A DNA stretch of 12,455 nucleotides from positions 1 to 12,455 of the forward strand of contig LUJQ01000024.1 in the NCBI GenBank assembly GCA_001689485.1, given 5' to 3'. The first letter of the stretch is position 1. Each line of letters begins with the position of its first letter. Below the pieces are notes generated by a model. It did not search any database, was not told where the DNA came from, and saw nothing but the letters and a program-made list of their open reading frames with translations. A program made the position numbers and the translations under genes. Below are positions 5,815 through 12,455 of this stretch, in pieces. This DNA comes from Bacteroidales bacterium M6. GTDB taxonomy: Bacteria; Bacteroidota; Bacteroidia; Bacteroidales; Muribaculaceae.

Positions 5815-6819
5815 TCAGATGATTTTGGAGGTGGGTTCAGGACGTGTGGGCAGGTGGTTTTCGTGTTTGTTGCCCTGTGCGTGGGGTTTGCTCATGCGTA
5901 GCTTGATTTCATCGAATCCACGGCCATAAACCCCGTTTACCTGAGCCTGTGTTATGAAGGCGTCTTTGTCGATTGACTTTATAATCCGGAATATTGTCAC
6001 GGATTCGATTTTCCGGCACATCACCAACAACACTTTCACATCTTTTTTAGAATACCACCCCATGCCGTTGAGCACTGTGCAGCCTCGTTGTGCCTCGTTG
6101 TTGATGGCGGTTGCTATCTCCTGCCAGTAGGGGGAGAAGATTGTGAACTGAACGGCCATGCGGTTTGTGTTGATCATCATGTCGGCCATGAACGGGATTA
6201 CGAACAGGGTGATAAGGCCGTAGACCATCGGGGGAACTGCATCCTGGAAGCTGAAATCAGGCATAAGGATGAATTTCAGTAGCATCGACGAGCTGATAAT
6301 CGACAGGTCGAAATACATCATGGCACGCCCTATCGACACGTTGCTTTTCTTTGATGCCACGGCAGCCACGATATCTGTGCCGCCGGTGGAACCGTTATGG
6401 ATAAACACCAGCCCGATACCGAGCCCGCATAGCACTGCACCTATTATAATATCCATAAACGTCTGCCCCTCAACCGGCGGTTTGGTGAACATAGGTTGGA
6501 ATAGCGCAAACATCGTGGTAATGACCATAACGCCGAAAAGTGTCCGTATAACGAATGTCCGTCCGACTATTTTCCAGGCCATAATCAGCATAAGGATGTT
6601 TACGGTGAAGATGGTGACCGAGTAGGGGATGTGGAATCCGAACAAGCCGAAGCTCAGCATGTCGACAACCTGGCTCAGGCCGGCCATACCTCCGATTACG
6701 ACTTTGTCGGGAGCTGTGGCAATGAACGCGCAGAACCCTATACCGTAGAGCGCGATACCGAATATGATTATCAGGTAATCCTTCGCCTGTAGCCAAAGTT
6801 TGGGGTGTTGTAATGTCAT
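5815..6819 (-). CDS. YitT-family membrane protein (DUF161 plus DUF2179)
   Basis: This 334-residue inner-membrane protein has the usual YitT build: about five or six hydrophobic segments in residues 14-215, then a soluble DUF2179 domain at about 225-305. Diagnostic motifs are VIGGMAGLSQ (41-50) and HNGSTGGTDIVA (141-152), the latter a hallmark of the family. The tail after 310 is polar and probably disordered. The family is widespread, and its transport substrate or function is not established; I infer membrane transport or regulation only in general terms. The start at 6819 gives the expected N-terminus and sits about 58 bases from a predicted transcription start. It lies downstream of the amidase gene on the same strand, but with its own -7 element in the 90-base gap. 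Confidence 0.9.
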   Translation of the reverse strand: MTLQHPKLWLQAKDYLIIIFGIALYGIGFCAFIATAPDKVVIGGMAGLSQVVDMLSFGLFGFHIPYSVTIFTVNILMLIMAWKIVGRTFVIRTLFGVMVITTMFALFQPMFTKPPVEGQTFMDIIIGAVLCGLGIGLVFIHNGSTGGTDIVAAVASKKSNVSIGRAMMYFDLSIISSSMLLKFILMPDFSFQDAVPPMVYGLITLFVIPFMADMMINTNRMAVQFTIFSPYWQEIATAINNEAQRGCTVLNGMGWYSKKDVKVLLVMCRKIESVTIFRIIKSIDKDAFITQAQVNGVYGRGFDEIKLRMSKPHAQGNKHENHLPTRPEPTSKII

Positions 6820-6883
6820 GGTGGTGTCAGAGTGGGGTTTAACGGGTGTTGAAGTCGATATGACCTCGTTTGTTATGTCGCTG

Positions 6884-6891
6884 CAAATTTA
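6884..6891 (-). promoter_or_regulatory. yitT-like gene promoter -7 element, TAAATTTG
   Basis: The + strand CAAATTTA reads TAAATTTG on the minus strand, a full match to TAnnTTTG. No TTTG is found at the right -33 distance. Predicted start is near 6877. It lies between the amidase stop and the YitT start, so the two genes can be expressed separately, though no terminator separates them. Confidence 0.5.
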
Positions 6892-6909
6892 CATCTTTTT
6901 TCAAATATT

Positions 6910-7437
6910 TCATCTTTTTCGGGAAAAATCGTGGACTGTCAAACCGGCATATTCCGAGGCGGCATCGAAGCTTGGGCATTCTTTGCGGGCAAAATCGCGG
7001 TGGCCGTGTACGCGGACGTTCGGGAAAGCCTGTTTGATTATGAGTATCAATCTTGTCAAAGCTTCTTTTTGCGAAATTGTGCGGGTGTCGGAGGCATTGC
7101 CTTTATGGTCGACACCACCGATATAACATATGCCTATTGATTTACGGTTATGACCTACGCAGTGGGCACCGGGTTGTGAAAGCGGCCGGCCTGTTTCCAC
7201 TGTCCCGTCCAAATCGATTACGAAGTGATAGCCTATGTCGGAAAATCCACGGTCGGCCATATGCCATCGTCTGATTTCGGAGCATCGGACGTTACGTCCC
7301 GCAGGGGTTGCGGAGCAATGCACTATGATTTCGCTGATTTGCCTTGATGCGGATTTTGCGAATGATTTGATTTCATTCCCGGCCCTTGAAAGCCCGGGCA
7401 CCGGCATCCCTGCCGCCGTTTGAGTGATTGTTTCCAT
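6910..7437 (-). CDS. N-acetylmuramoyl-L-alanine amidase, T7-lysozyme type (Amidase_2)
   Basis: This 175-residue protein should cut the bond between N-acetylmuramic acid and L-alanine in peptidoglycan, using zinc. The Amidase_2/PGRP signature is complete: zinc ligands His40 (in IIVHCSAT), His146 (in VHGHRDF) and Cys154 (in RKECPSFD), with catalytic Tyr70 (GYHFVID) and Lys152. The spacing of the last His, Lys and Cys (8 and 2 residues) is the same as in T7 lysozyme. The first ~30 residues precede the domain and are polar; I see no signal peptide or lipobox, so how it reaches the wall is unclear. Small leaderless amidases of this kind are common in Bacteroidales and some come from phage; no other phage genes are near. 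ATG codons at residues 1 and 11 are both possible starts. It has its own -7 element. Confidence 0.88.
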   Translation of the reverse strand: METITQTAAGMPVPGLSRAGNEIKSFAKSASRQISEIIVHCSATPAGRNVRCSEIRRWHMADRGFSDIGYHFVIDLDGTVETGRPLSQPGAHCVGHNRKSIGICYIGGVDHKGNASDTRTISQKEALTRLILIIKQAFPNVRVHGHRDFARKECPSFDAASEYAGLTVHDFSRKR

Positions 7438-7462
7438 AAGTTTCCAGTTTTTTAAGACTATT

Positions 7463-7479
7463 GAAGCCGTGAGGGCTTC
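7463..7479 (-). other. Small hairpin in the amidase leader
   Basis: GAAGCC (7463-7468) pairs with GGCTTC (7474-7479) around a 5-base loop. It sits in the predicted 5' leader of the amidase mRNA, about 25 bases before the ATG. No T run follows on the minus strand, so it is not a terminator. It may affect translation or RNA stability, or be chance. Confidence 0.3.
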
Positions 7480-7498
7480 CTCGTGTCGTTATTTGCTG

Positions 7499-7506
7499 CA
7501 AAATTA
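7499..7506 (-). promoter_or_regulatory. Amidase promoter -7 element, TAATTTTG
   Basis: The + strand CAAAATTA reads TAATTTTG on the minus strand, a full match to TAnnTTTG, with a predicted start near 7492 and a leader of about 55 bases. The -33 position has no TTTG. Confidence 0.5.
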
Positions 7507-7566
7507 CGGATGGCGTAAGGGGTGCCGGTGCCCTGGATATCCCGTTATTTTCGGCCGGGATTCAGA

Positions 7567-7602
7567 GATTGTCTAAAAATATTTTGGGGAAATCAGACAA
7601 TC
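7567..7602 (-). terminator. Hairpin directly after trpS
   Basis: GATTGTCT (7567-7574) pairs with AGACAATC (7595-7602) around an AT-rich 20-base loop. It begins two bases past the trpS stop codon. No T run follows on the minus strand, so it may be a weak terminator or an RNA 3'-end protecting stem. A second short dyad (7539-7544 with 7556-7561) lies just beyond. Confidence 0.45.
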
Positions 7603-7603
7603 C

Positions 7604-8689
7604 CTAAGCTTTGTAGCGTGCTGATTGGCCTGCAATCAGTGCCGCATCGTCGAAATAGTTGATTTTCATTGCCGCCCTTACCTCGTCGAGAGTCCGGGCT
7701 GCTGCCGCGCGTGCGGTTTCCGAGCCTTTGCGAAGTATGTCGTAGACTTCGGGTATGTTTTGCTCGTAATGTTTGCGACGTTCGCGGATGGGTACCAGTT
7801 CCTCTTCAAGGACGTTGATGAGGAGCTTTTTGACAGTCCCGTCGCCGACGCCTCCGCGGGTGTAGTGGTCTTTGAGTTCCTGCAGGTTGCGGTAGTCGGG
7901 CAGGTATTTTGCAAAATGTTCGTCGCAACTGAAAGCGTCGAGGTATATGAAAGGGCAGTTCCCTTCGAGGTGCCCCGGGGAATCGATTGTCAGATGCTCG
8001 GGGTCGGTGTACATGCTGTTTACCTTCTTTTTCAGTTCCTTCGGAGTGTCGGAAAGGTAGATGCAGTTGCCGAGCGATTTGCTCATCTTTGCTTTCCCGT
8101 CGGTTCCCGGCAGGCGTTGGCAAACGGTGTTTTCGGGAAGTAGGATTTCAGGCTCTACCAAGGTGGGGCCGTAGATGTTGTTGAAACGGTTCACGATTTC
8201 GCGTGTAAGCTCAATCATCGGTGACTGGTCTTCCCCTACAGGCACCGTGGTTGCCTTGAATGCGGTGATGTCGGATGCCTGGCTTACAGGATAGCAGAAG
8301 AACCCTACAGGAATCGACTGCTCGAAATTACGCATTTTGATTTCGGTCTTTACGGTGGGGTTGCGCTGCACCCGCGACACCGTTACGAGGTTCATGTAAT
8401 AGAATGCAAGCTCGCAAAGTTCCGGAACCTGGCTTTGGATGAATATGGTGGTTTTGGCCGGGTCGATGCCTACCGAAAGGTAGTCGAGTGCGACCTCTAT
8501 TATGTTTTGGCGGATTTTTTCGGGGTTGTCGGCATTGTCGGTCAGGGCTTGAGCATCGGCAATCATTACGAATATCTTATCGAATTCGCCGGAATTCTGA
8601 AGCTCGACGCGACGGCGTAGCGAACCTACGTAATGGCCGAGATGCAATTTGCCGGTAGGGCGGTCGCCAGTGAGTATGATTTTTTCCAT
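7604..8689 (-). CDS. trpS: Tryptophan--tRNA ligase
   Basis: This 361-residue class I aminoacyl-tRNA synthetase charges tRNA-Trp with tryptophan using ATP. The Rossmann fold carries the HIGH-type motif HLGH (16-19, in GKLHLGHYVGS) and the KMSKS loop (201-205, in GKAKMSKSLGN). Between them are GEDQ (152-155), which helps bind tryptophan and ATP, and YPVSQASDI (133-141), typical of TrpRS. The length fits the bacterial enzyme of about 330-360 residues. The C-terminal helical part (about 255-345) is the anticodon-binding region. The start at 8689 gives MEKIILTGDRPTG, the standard N-terminus. A -7 element lies about 50 bases upstream, back to back with the promoter of the M16 peptidase. An AGGAGG-like run (CCTCCTG read on the minus strand) just before the ATG is not a standard orientation for a Shine-Dalgarno site. 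Confidence 0.97.
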   Translation of the reverse strand: MEKIILTGDRPTGKLHLGHYVGSLRRRVELQNSGEFDKIFVMIADAQALTDNADNPEKIRQNIIEVALDYLSVGIDPAKTTIFIQSQVPELCELAFYYMNLVTVSRVQRNPTVKTEIKMRNFEQSIPVGFFCYPVSQASDITAFKATTVPVGEDQSPMIELTREIVNRFNNIYGPTLVEPEILLPENTVCQRLPGTDGKAKMSKSLGNCIYLSDTPKELKKKVNSMYTDPEHLTIDSPGHLEGNCPFIYLDAFSCDEHFAKYLPDYRNLQELKDHYTRGGVGDGTVKKLLINVLEEELVPIRERRKHYEQNIPEVYDILRKGSETARAAAARTLDEVRAAMKINYFDDAALIAGQSARYKA

Positions 8690-8734
8690 GAACAGGAGGT
8701 TATGGTTGCTTAATTTACAGATATTTTATTTTTG

Positions 8735-8742
8735 CAAAGTTA
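8735..8742 (-). promoter_or_regulatory. trpS promoter -7 element, TAACTTTG
   Basis: The + strand CAAAGTTA reads TAACTTTG on the minus strand, a full match to TAnnTTTG. The predicted start is near 8728, about 39 bases before the trpS ATG. No clear TTTG is seen at -33. It points away from the peptidase promoter at 8765-8772. Confidence 0.6.
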
Positions 8743-8764
8743 CGTGTTTTTATGGAAAATTCCC

Positions 8765-8772
8765 TATTTTTG
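8765..8772 (+). promoter_or_regulatory. M16 peptidase promoter -7 element, TATTTTTG
   Basis: TATTTTTG fully matches TAnnTTTG. The predicted start is near 8779, giving a leader of about 58 bases to the ATG at 8837. Only 22 bases separate it from the trpS -7 element on the other strand, so RNA polymerase footprints at the two would overlap. Confidence 0.6.
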
Positions 8773-8836
8773 CAATCATCAATTCACATTGCTTGACACA
8801 GTGACAAATCCTAAATCCCTAATTTTATAAACTCCT

Positions 8837-11794
8837 ATGATGAGAACAGGAAAATTGTGGCTTACGCTTGCCGTAGGGGCTGTTTCGGCCTTCGGGGCCA
8901 TGGCCGCCCCCAAGTATGCCTACGATTCGGTGCCGGGTGACCCCCTTCACACTAAAATCTACACCCTTCCCAACGGGTTGAAGATGTTTATGACGCAGAA
9001 CCCACGGGAGCCGCGCATACAGACTTATATCGCAGTGCGCGTCGGTGGAAAGAACGACCCGGCTGAAACGACCGGCCTGGCGCACTATTTCGAGCACCTG
9101 ATGTTCAAAGGCACGCCTCATTTCGGCACGGTAAACTATGCTCAGGAGAAACCGATGCTCGACGAAATCGAGGCGCTTTTTGAAACCTACCGTGTCACTA
9201 CCGATTCGGTGGCGCGTGCCTCGCTCTATCATAAAATCGATTCGATCAGTTTCGAAGCTTCGAAACTTGCCATACCTAACGAGTATGACAAGATGATGGC
9301 GGCTATCGGAGCCAACGGGACTAATGCCTATACATCGCAGGATGTTACCTGCTACGTCGAGGATATTCCCTCGAATGAGTTGGAACGCTGGGCCATCGTG
9401 CAGTCTGACCGCTTCAAGAATCCCGTTCTTCGCGGTTTCCACACCGAGCTGGAAACCATCTATGAGGAGAAGAACATGTCGCTTACCAACGACGGACGCA
9501 AGTCGAACGAGGCCATGCTTGCAGCATTGTTCCCCTCGCATCCATATGGCACACAGACCGTGCTGGGGACGCAGACCCATTTGAAGAACCCGTCGATAAC
9601 CAATATCAAGAAATACCACGAAACATGGTATGTGCCTAACAATATGGCTATAGCGTTGTCGGGCGATTTCAATCCCGATGACGCGGTTGATGTGGTTATG
9701 AAATATTTCGGCGATATGAAGCCGAATAAAAACCTGAAACATCTCGAGGTGAAGCCCGAGACTCCGTTCACCGAGCCTGTGCGTGCCGAAGTATGGGGTA
9801 ACGATGCCGAGCGCCTTACGCTGGCCTGGCGAATCCCGGCTGCATCACACGACGATATGCCTGCATTGGAAATCATGTCGCAGGTGCTTTCGAACGGGTC
9901 GGCCGGCCTGATGGACCTCGACCTTGACCAGGCTCAGAAAGTGCTTGCCTCCGGCGCCGGGCTTTATTCCATGGCCGACCAGGGAGCGTTCCTTATGATA
10001 GGGCTTCCTCGCGGCGGTCAAAGCCTGGAAGAGGTTGAAGCCCTCCTGCTGGGTGAAATGGAAAAACTCCGTAAGGGTGAATTCAGCAACGAGCTGGTCG
10101 AGGCAATCAAGGCAAATCTGAATCTCAATCTTGAAAAATCGTTCCTTAACAACAGCGACCGTGCGAATTATTATGTCGACGCCTTCGTAAACGGCGAAAC
10201 CTGGGGTGACGCCGTTGAGGGGTTGCACCGCATGAATGCCGTTACCAAGCAGGATGTAGTCAATGTGGCCAACAAATACCTGGGCAATAAGAATTATGCT
10301 GCGGTCAGCAAGCGCCAGGGTGCGCCTAAGGATGAGCTTAAAATCGCCAAACCGGCCATTACCCCCATTGTGACAAACCGCGACACGGTTTCGGCTTTCC
10401 TTGCCGACCTCGTTTCAATGAAGGTCGACCCGGTTGAGCCTAAGTTCGTGGATTTCCAGAAAGACCTCAAATCCACAAACCTTGCCAACGGCGCCCAGTT
10501 GCTTTATACCCATAATCCCTACAACGAGCTGTTCGACCTCACATTCGTTTATGAAACCGGCAGCTGGGCCGACCGCATCCTTCCCTATGCGGCACAGTTC
10601 ATCAATCTTGCCGGGACTAAGGATATGACACCGGCTCAGGTGCAGCAGGCGTTCTATTCGCTGGCATGCGAATATTTCGTGAGCGTAGGCAGCGAGCGTT
10701 CGTTTATCGTGCTGCGTGGCCTTAGCGGGAATATGAACAAGGCCGTTGCCCTCCTTGAGAAGCTGATTAACGAGGCTGTGTCGGATGCTGAGACATTCAG
10801 CGCGTTCGTTGATTCGAAAATGAAGTCGCGTGCCGATGCCAAAGCCAACCAGGGGCAGAATTTCTCGCGTCTGCGCACATATATGAACTATGGTGCCGAC
10901 TATGTGAAGAATACCACCGTCAGCGAGGAGGAACTCCGTGCGCTCACCCCCGAAGCTGTTACCAAGCCGCTCCGCGACATGCTCGGCCTCAGCCACCGCA
11001 TCATCTACTACGGCCCGTTGTCCGAACAGCAGGTTGTGGCCGACCTTGACGAGCATCATGTGAAGGGTGTGAAATTGCAGCAGCCTGCCGATTTCAAGCG
11101 CTATCAGGCCCAGCAACCTGAAGAGACGGTTGTGTTCGTGGCTCCTTATGATGCGAAACAGCTTTACATGTCGATGTTCGCCAACGAAGGCAAGAATTTC
11201 GATCCCGCAATCCATCCTGCCACCGAGGTTTACAACGAATATTTCGGCGGCTCGATGAATGCGATAGTGTTCCAGGAAATGCGTGAGGCCCGTTCGCTTG
11301 CCTACTCTGCCTGGGCGGCACTGCTCGAACCCTCGAAATGGAATCGCCCGTACACCTATATGGCTTATATCGCCACACAGAACGATAAGCTGATGGATGC
11401 CATCAACGCTTTCAACGACATTATCAACGATATGCCTCAAAGCGAGGCTGCGTTCAAGGTTGCCAAGGATGGTATAGAATCGCGTCTGAGAACCAACCGT
11501 ATCATCGACGACAATATCGCATGGGCTTATATAAACGCCGACGACAAGCAGATCGCCCCGTCGCTCGACGGTGGCGGCAAGAACCGTTCGGCCGGTCTGA
11601 ACCTTGACCGTGCCACCTTTGAAGCGTTACCTGGCCTGACCCTTGCCGATGTTGTCAAGTTCCAGCAGGAAAACGTGAAAGGGCGCAAATACTACTACGG
11701 TGTGCTTGGCAAAATCGAGGATCTTGACATGGATGCGCTCAACAAGCTTGGCAAAGTAGTGGTGCTCACCACGGAGGATATATTCGGCTATTGA
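8837..11794 (+). CDS. Secreted two-domain M16 (insulinase/pitrilysin) zinc peptidase
   Basis: This 985-residue protein has a signal peptide (about 1-23, ending AMAA), so it should act in the periplasm or at the cell surface. The first M16 half carries the inverted zinc motif HxxEH as His83, Glu86 and His87 (LAHYFEHLMFKG). The third ligand comes from the acidic ELETIYEE segment at 204-211. NAYTSQDVT (163-171) is also typical. An extra helical stretch at about 100-150 lies between the zinc motif and NAYTSQD, as in related Bacteroidetes enzymes. The second half, from about 530, has no HxxEH but keeps the EYFGGSMN and REARSLAYS segments with Arg819 and Tyr823, which complete the active chamber in this family. 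It probably degrades peptides; the substrate is unknown. ATG at 8840 is an equal alternative start. Confidence 0.93.
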   Translation: MMRTGKLWLTLAVGAVSAFGAMAAPKYAYDSVPGDPLHTKIYTLPNGLKMFMTQNPREPRIQTYIAVRVGGKNDPAETTGLAHYFEHLMFKGTPHFGTVNYAQEKPMLDEIEALFETYRVTTDSVARASLYHKIDSISFEASKLAIPNEYDKMMAAIGANGTNAYTSQDVTCYVEDIPSNELERWAIVQSDRFKNPVLRGFHTELETIYEEKNMSLTNDGRKSNEAMLAALFPSHPYGTQTVLGTQTHLKNPSITNIKKYHETWYVPNNMAIALSGDFNPDDAVDVVMKYFGDMKPNKNLKHLEVKPETPFTEPVRAEVWGNDAERLTLAWRIPAASHDDMPALEIMSQVLSNGSAGLMDLDLDQAQKVLASGAGLYSMADQGAFLMIGLPRGGQSLEEVEALLLGEMEKLRKGEFSNELVEAIKANLNLNLEKSFLNNSDRANYYVDAFVNGETWGDAVEGLHRMNAVTKQDVVNVANKYLGNKNYAAVSKRQGAPKDELKIAKPAITPIVTNRDTVSAFLADLVSMKVDPVEPKFVDFQKDLKSTNLANGAQLLYTHNPYNELFDLTFVYETGSWADRILPYAAQFINLAGTKDMTPAQVQQAFYSLACEYFVSVGSERSFIVLRGLSGNMNKAVALLEKLINEAVSDAETFSAFVDSKMKSRADAKANQGQNFSRLRTYMNYGADYVKNTTVSEEELRALTPEAVTKPLRDMLGLSHRIIYYGPLSEQQVVADLDEHHVKGVKLQQPADFKRYQAQQPEETVVFVAPYDAKQLYMSMFANEGKNFDPAIHPATEVYNEYFGGSMNAIVFQEMREARSLAYSAWAALLEPSKWNRPYTYMAYIATQNDKLMDAINAFNDIINDMPQSEAAFKVAKDGIESRLRTNRIIDDNIAWAYINADDKQIAPSLDGGGKNRSAGLNLDRATFEALPGLTLADVVKFQQENVKGRKYYYGVLGKIEDLDMDALNKLGKVVVLTTEDIFGY

Positions 11795-11835
11795 TAAAAT
11801 TTGCAAAAGGGGTGGTCTACCTCCCGAAAAATTAG

Positions 11836-11843
11836 TAATTTTG
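11836..11843 (+). promoter_or_regulatory. Candidate aldolase promoter -7 element, TAATTTTG
   Basis: TAATTTTG fully matches TAnnTTTG. Its predicted start, near 11850, falls right at the foot of the hairpin at 11852-11907. No clear -33 TTTG is found. No better promoter was seen in the 50 bases between that hairpin and the aldolase ATG, so it is the best candidate for driving the aldolase gene. Confidence 0.5.
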
Positions 11844-11851
11844 CACCGGAT

Positions 11852-11908
11852 AAAGCCCCGGACTGCATTGTGGCCGGAATGACGGCTGACAAAGCAGCCG
11901 GGGCTTTT
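11852..11908 (+). terminator. Strong terminator hairpin between peptidase and aldolase genes
   Basis: AAAGCCCCGG (11852-11861) pairs with CCGGGGCTTT (11898-11907). After a bulged A, CTGC (11863-11866) pairs with GCAG (11894-11897), for 14 base pairs in all, and TTTTGTTTC follows. It would end the M16 peptidase transcript. If the upstream -7 element is real, it also lies inside the aldolase leader. GGCTG (11884-11888) can instead pair with CAGCC (11895-11899), which would break the terminator. Confidence 0.75.
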
Positions 11909-11958
11909 GTTTCTATTTGACCAGACTACTTGAATCATACTTAATTCATTAAATTAAC

Positions 11959-12455
11959 ATGGTAAGCTATAAAGAATTAGGCTTGGTTAACACCCGTGAG
12001 ATGTTTGCCAAGGCCATCAAGGGGGGATATGCCATCCCGGCTTTCAACTTCAACAACATGGAGCAGCTCCAGGCCATCATCAAGGCTGCTGCCGAGGAAA
12101 AATCCCCTGTAATCCTCCAGGTTTCCAAAGGTGCCCGCAACTATGCCAATGCGACCCTTCTCCGTTATATGGCCCAGGGTGCCGTGGCCTATGCAAAGGA
12201 ACTTGGCTGGGAGAATCCCCAGATTGTGCTTCACCTCGACCATGGCGACAGCTTCGAACTTTGCAAGAGCTGCATCGACAACGGTTTCTCTTCGGTGATG
12301 ATCGACGGTTCGCACCTCCCCTACGAGGAAAACGTAGCCCTCACAAAGCAGGTGGTTGACTATGCACACCAGTATGATGTGACTGTTGAAGGTGAACTTG
12401 GCGTTCTTGCAGGTGTTGAGGATGAGGTTTCTTCCGACCACCACACCTACACCGA
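11959..12455 (+). CDS. fba: Class II fructose-bisphosphate aldolase (5' part)
   Basis: The first 165 codons are present and the gene runs off the window end. The enzyme reversibly splits fructose 1,6-bisphosphate into dihydroxyacetone phosphate and glyceraldehyde 3-phosphate in glycolysis and gluconeogenesis, with a zinc ion. Class II marks are YAIPAFNFNN (24-33), HLDHGDS (92-98) with catalytic Asp94 and zinc ligand His95, MIDGSHLPYEEN (114-125), and VEGELGVLAGVEDEV (143-157), which holds the metal-loop glutamate. The remaining zinc histidines should lie past the end. The start MVSYKELGLVNTREMF is normal for Bacteroidales aldolases of about 330 residues. The 5' leader appears to contain a strong terminator hairpin, so readthrough may control expression. 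The symbol is given for the family in general. Confidence 0.95.
   Translation, partial: MVSYKELGLVNTREMFAKAIKGGYAIPAFNFNNMEQLQAIIKAAAEEKSPVILQVSKGARNYANATLLRYMAQGAVAYAKELGWENPQIVLHLDHGDSFELCKSCIDNGFSSVMIDGSHLPYEENVALTKQVVDYAHQYDVTVEGELGVLAGVEDEVSSDHHTYT

Noticed and set aside
8825..9742. 305-codon minus-strand ORF opposite the M16 peptidase
   Set aside because: It is a codon-bias shadow: the + strand frame has unmistakable M16 motifs, and the antisense translation has no recognisable domain.
10415..11440. 341-codon minus-strand ORF opposite the M16 peptidase
   Set aside because: Same reason: the + strand frame is clearly the gene, and the antisense product shows no domain pattern.
11977..12444. 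155-codon minus-strand ORF opposite the aldolase gene
   Set aside because: The + strand frame encodes a clear class II aldolase; the antisense frame is a by-product of its codon use.

Overview
The window looks like chromosomal DNA of a gut or host-associated member of the Bacteroidales, possibly a Muribaculaceae-like lineage; that placement is inferred. The support is: many matches to the Bacteroidetes promoter -7 element TAnnTTTG upstream of genes, AT-rich start regions with no strong Shine-Dalgarno sequence, a large BspA-type leucine-rich-repeat surface protein, and housekeeping proteins of the type usual in that order. Most genes are of moderate GC content. The first ~1 kb (NYN gene and flanks) looks clearly more AT-rich and is the most accessory-like part.

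Layout. 1-84: a run of three hairpins, the last a T-tailed terminator ending just before the first gene. 85-735 (+): NYN/PIN-like nuclease domain protein. 736-1083: no credible protein gene, but two promoter-plus-terminator units that could make very short RNAs, and a large hairpin that ends pyrD. 1084-1989 (-): type 1B dihydroorotate dehydrogenase catalytic subunit, without an adjacent pyrK. 2178-2873 (-): membrane-anchored SIMPL/DUF541 protein. 3206-5569 (+): secreted BspA-like leucine-rich-repeat protein with 14 units in exact 23-residue register. 5815-6819 (-): YitT-family membrane protein. 6910-7437 (-): T7-lysozyme-type amidase. 7604-8689 (-): tryptophanyl-tRNA synthetase. 8837-11794 (+): secreted two-domain M16 zinc peptidase. 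11959-12455 (+, cut by the window end): class II fructose-bisphosphate aldolase.

The genes do not form one pathway. Nearly every one has its own candidate promoter, and several have their own terminator hairpin, so the region reads as single-gene transcription units for pyrimidine synthesis, translation, glycolysis, cell-wall turnover and envelope functions. I did not find a clear new multi-gene system. The best leads are RNA-level: the structured leader directly before the NYN gene, two promoter-hairpin-T-run units at 754-934, and the same arrangement in the aldolase leader, where a 13-residue ORF runs through the terminator. No CRISPR array, tRNA, rRNA, insertion sequence or integrase was seen.
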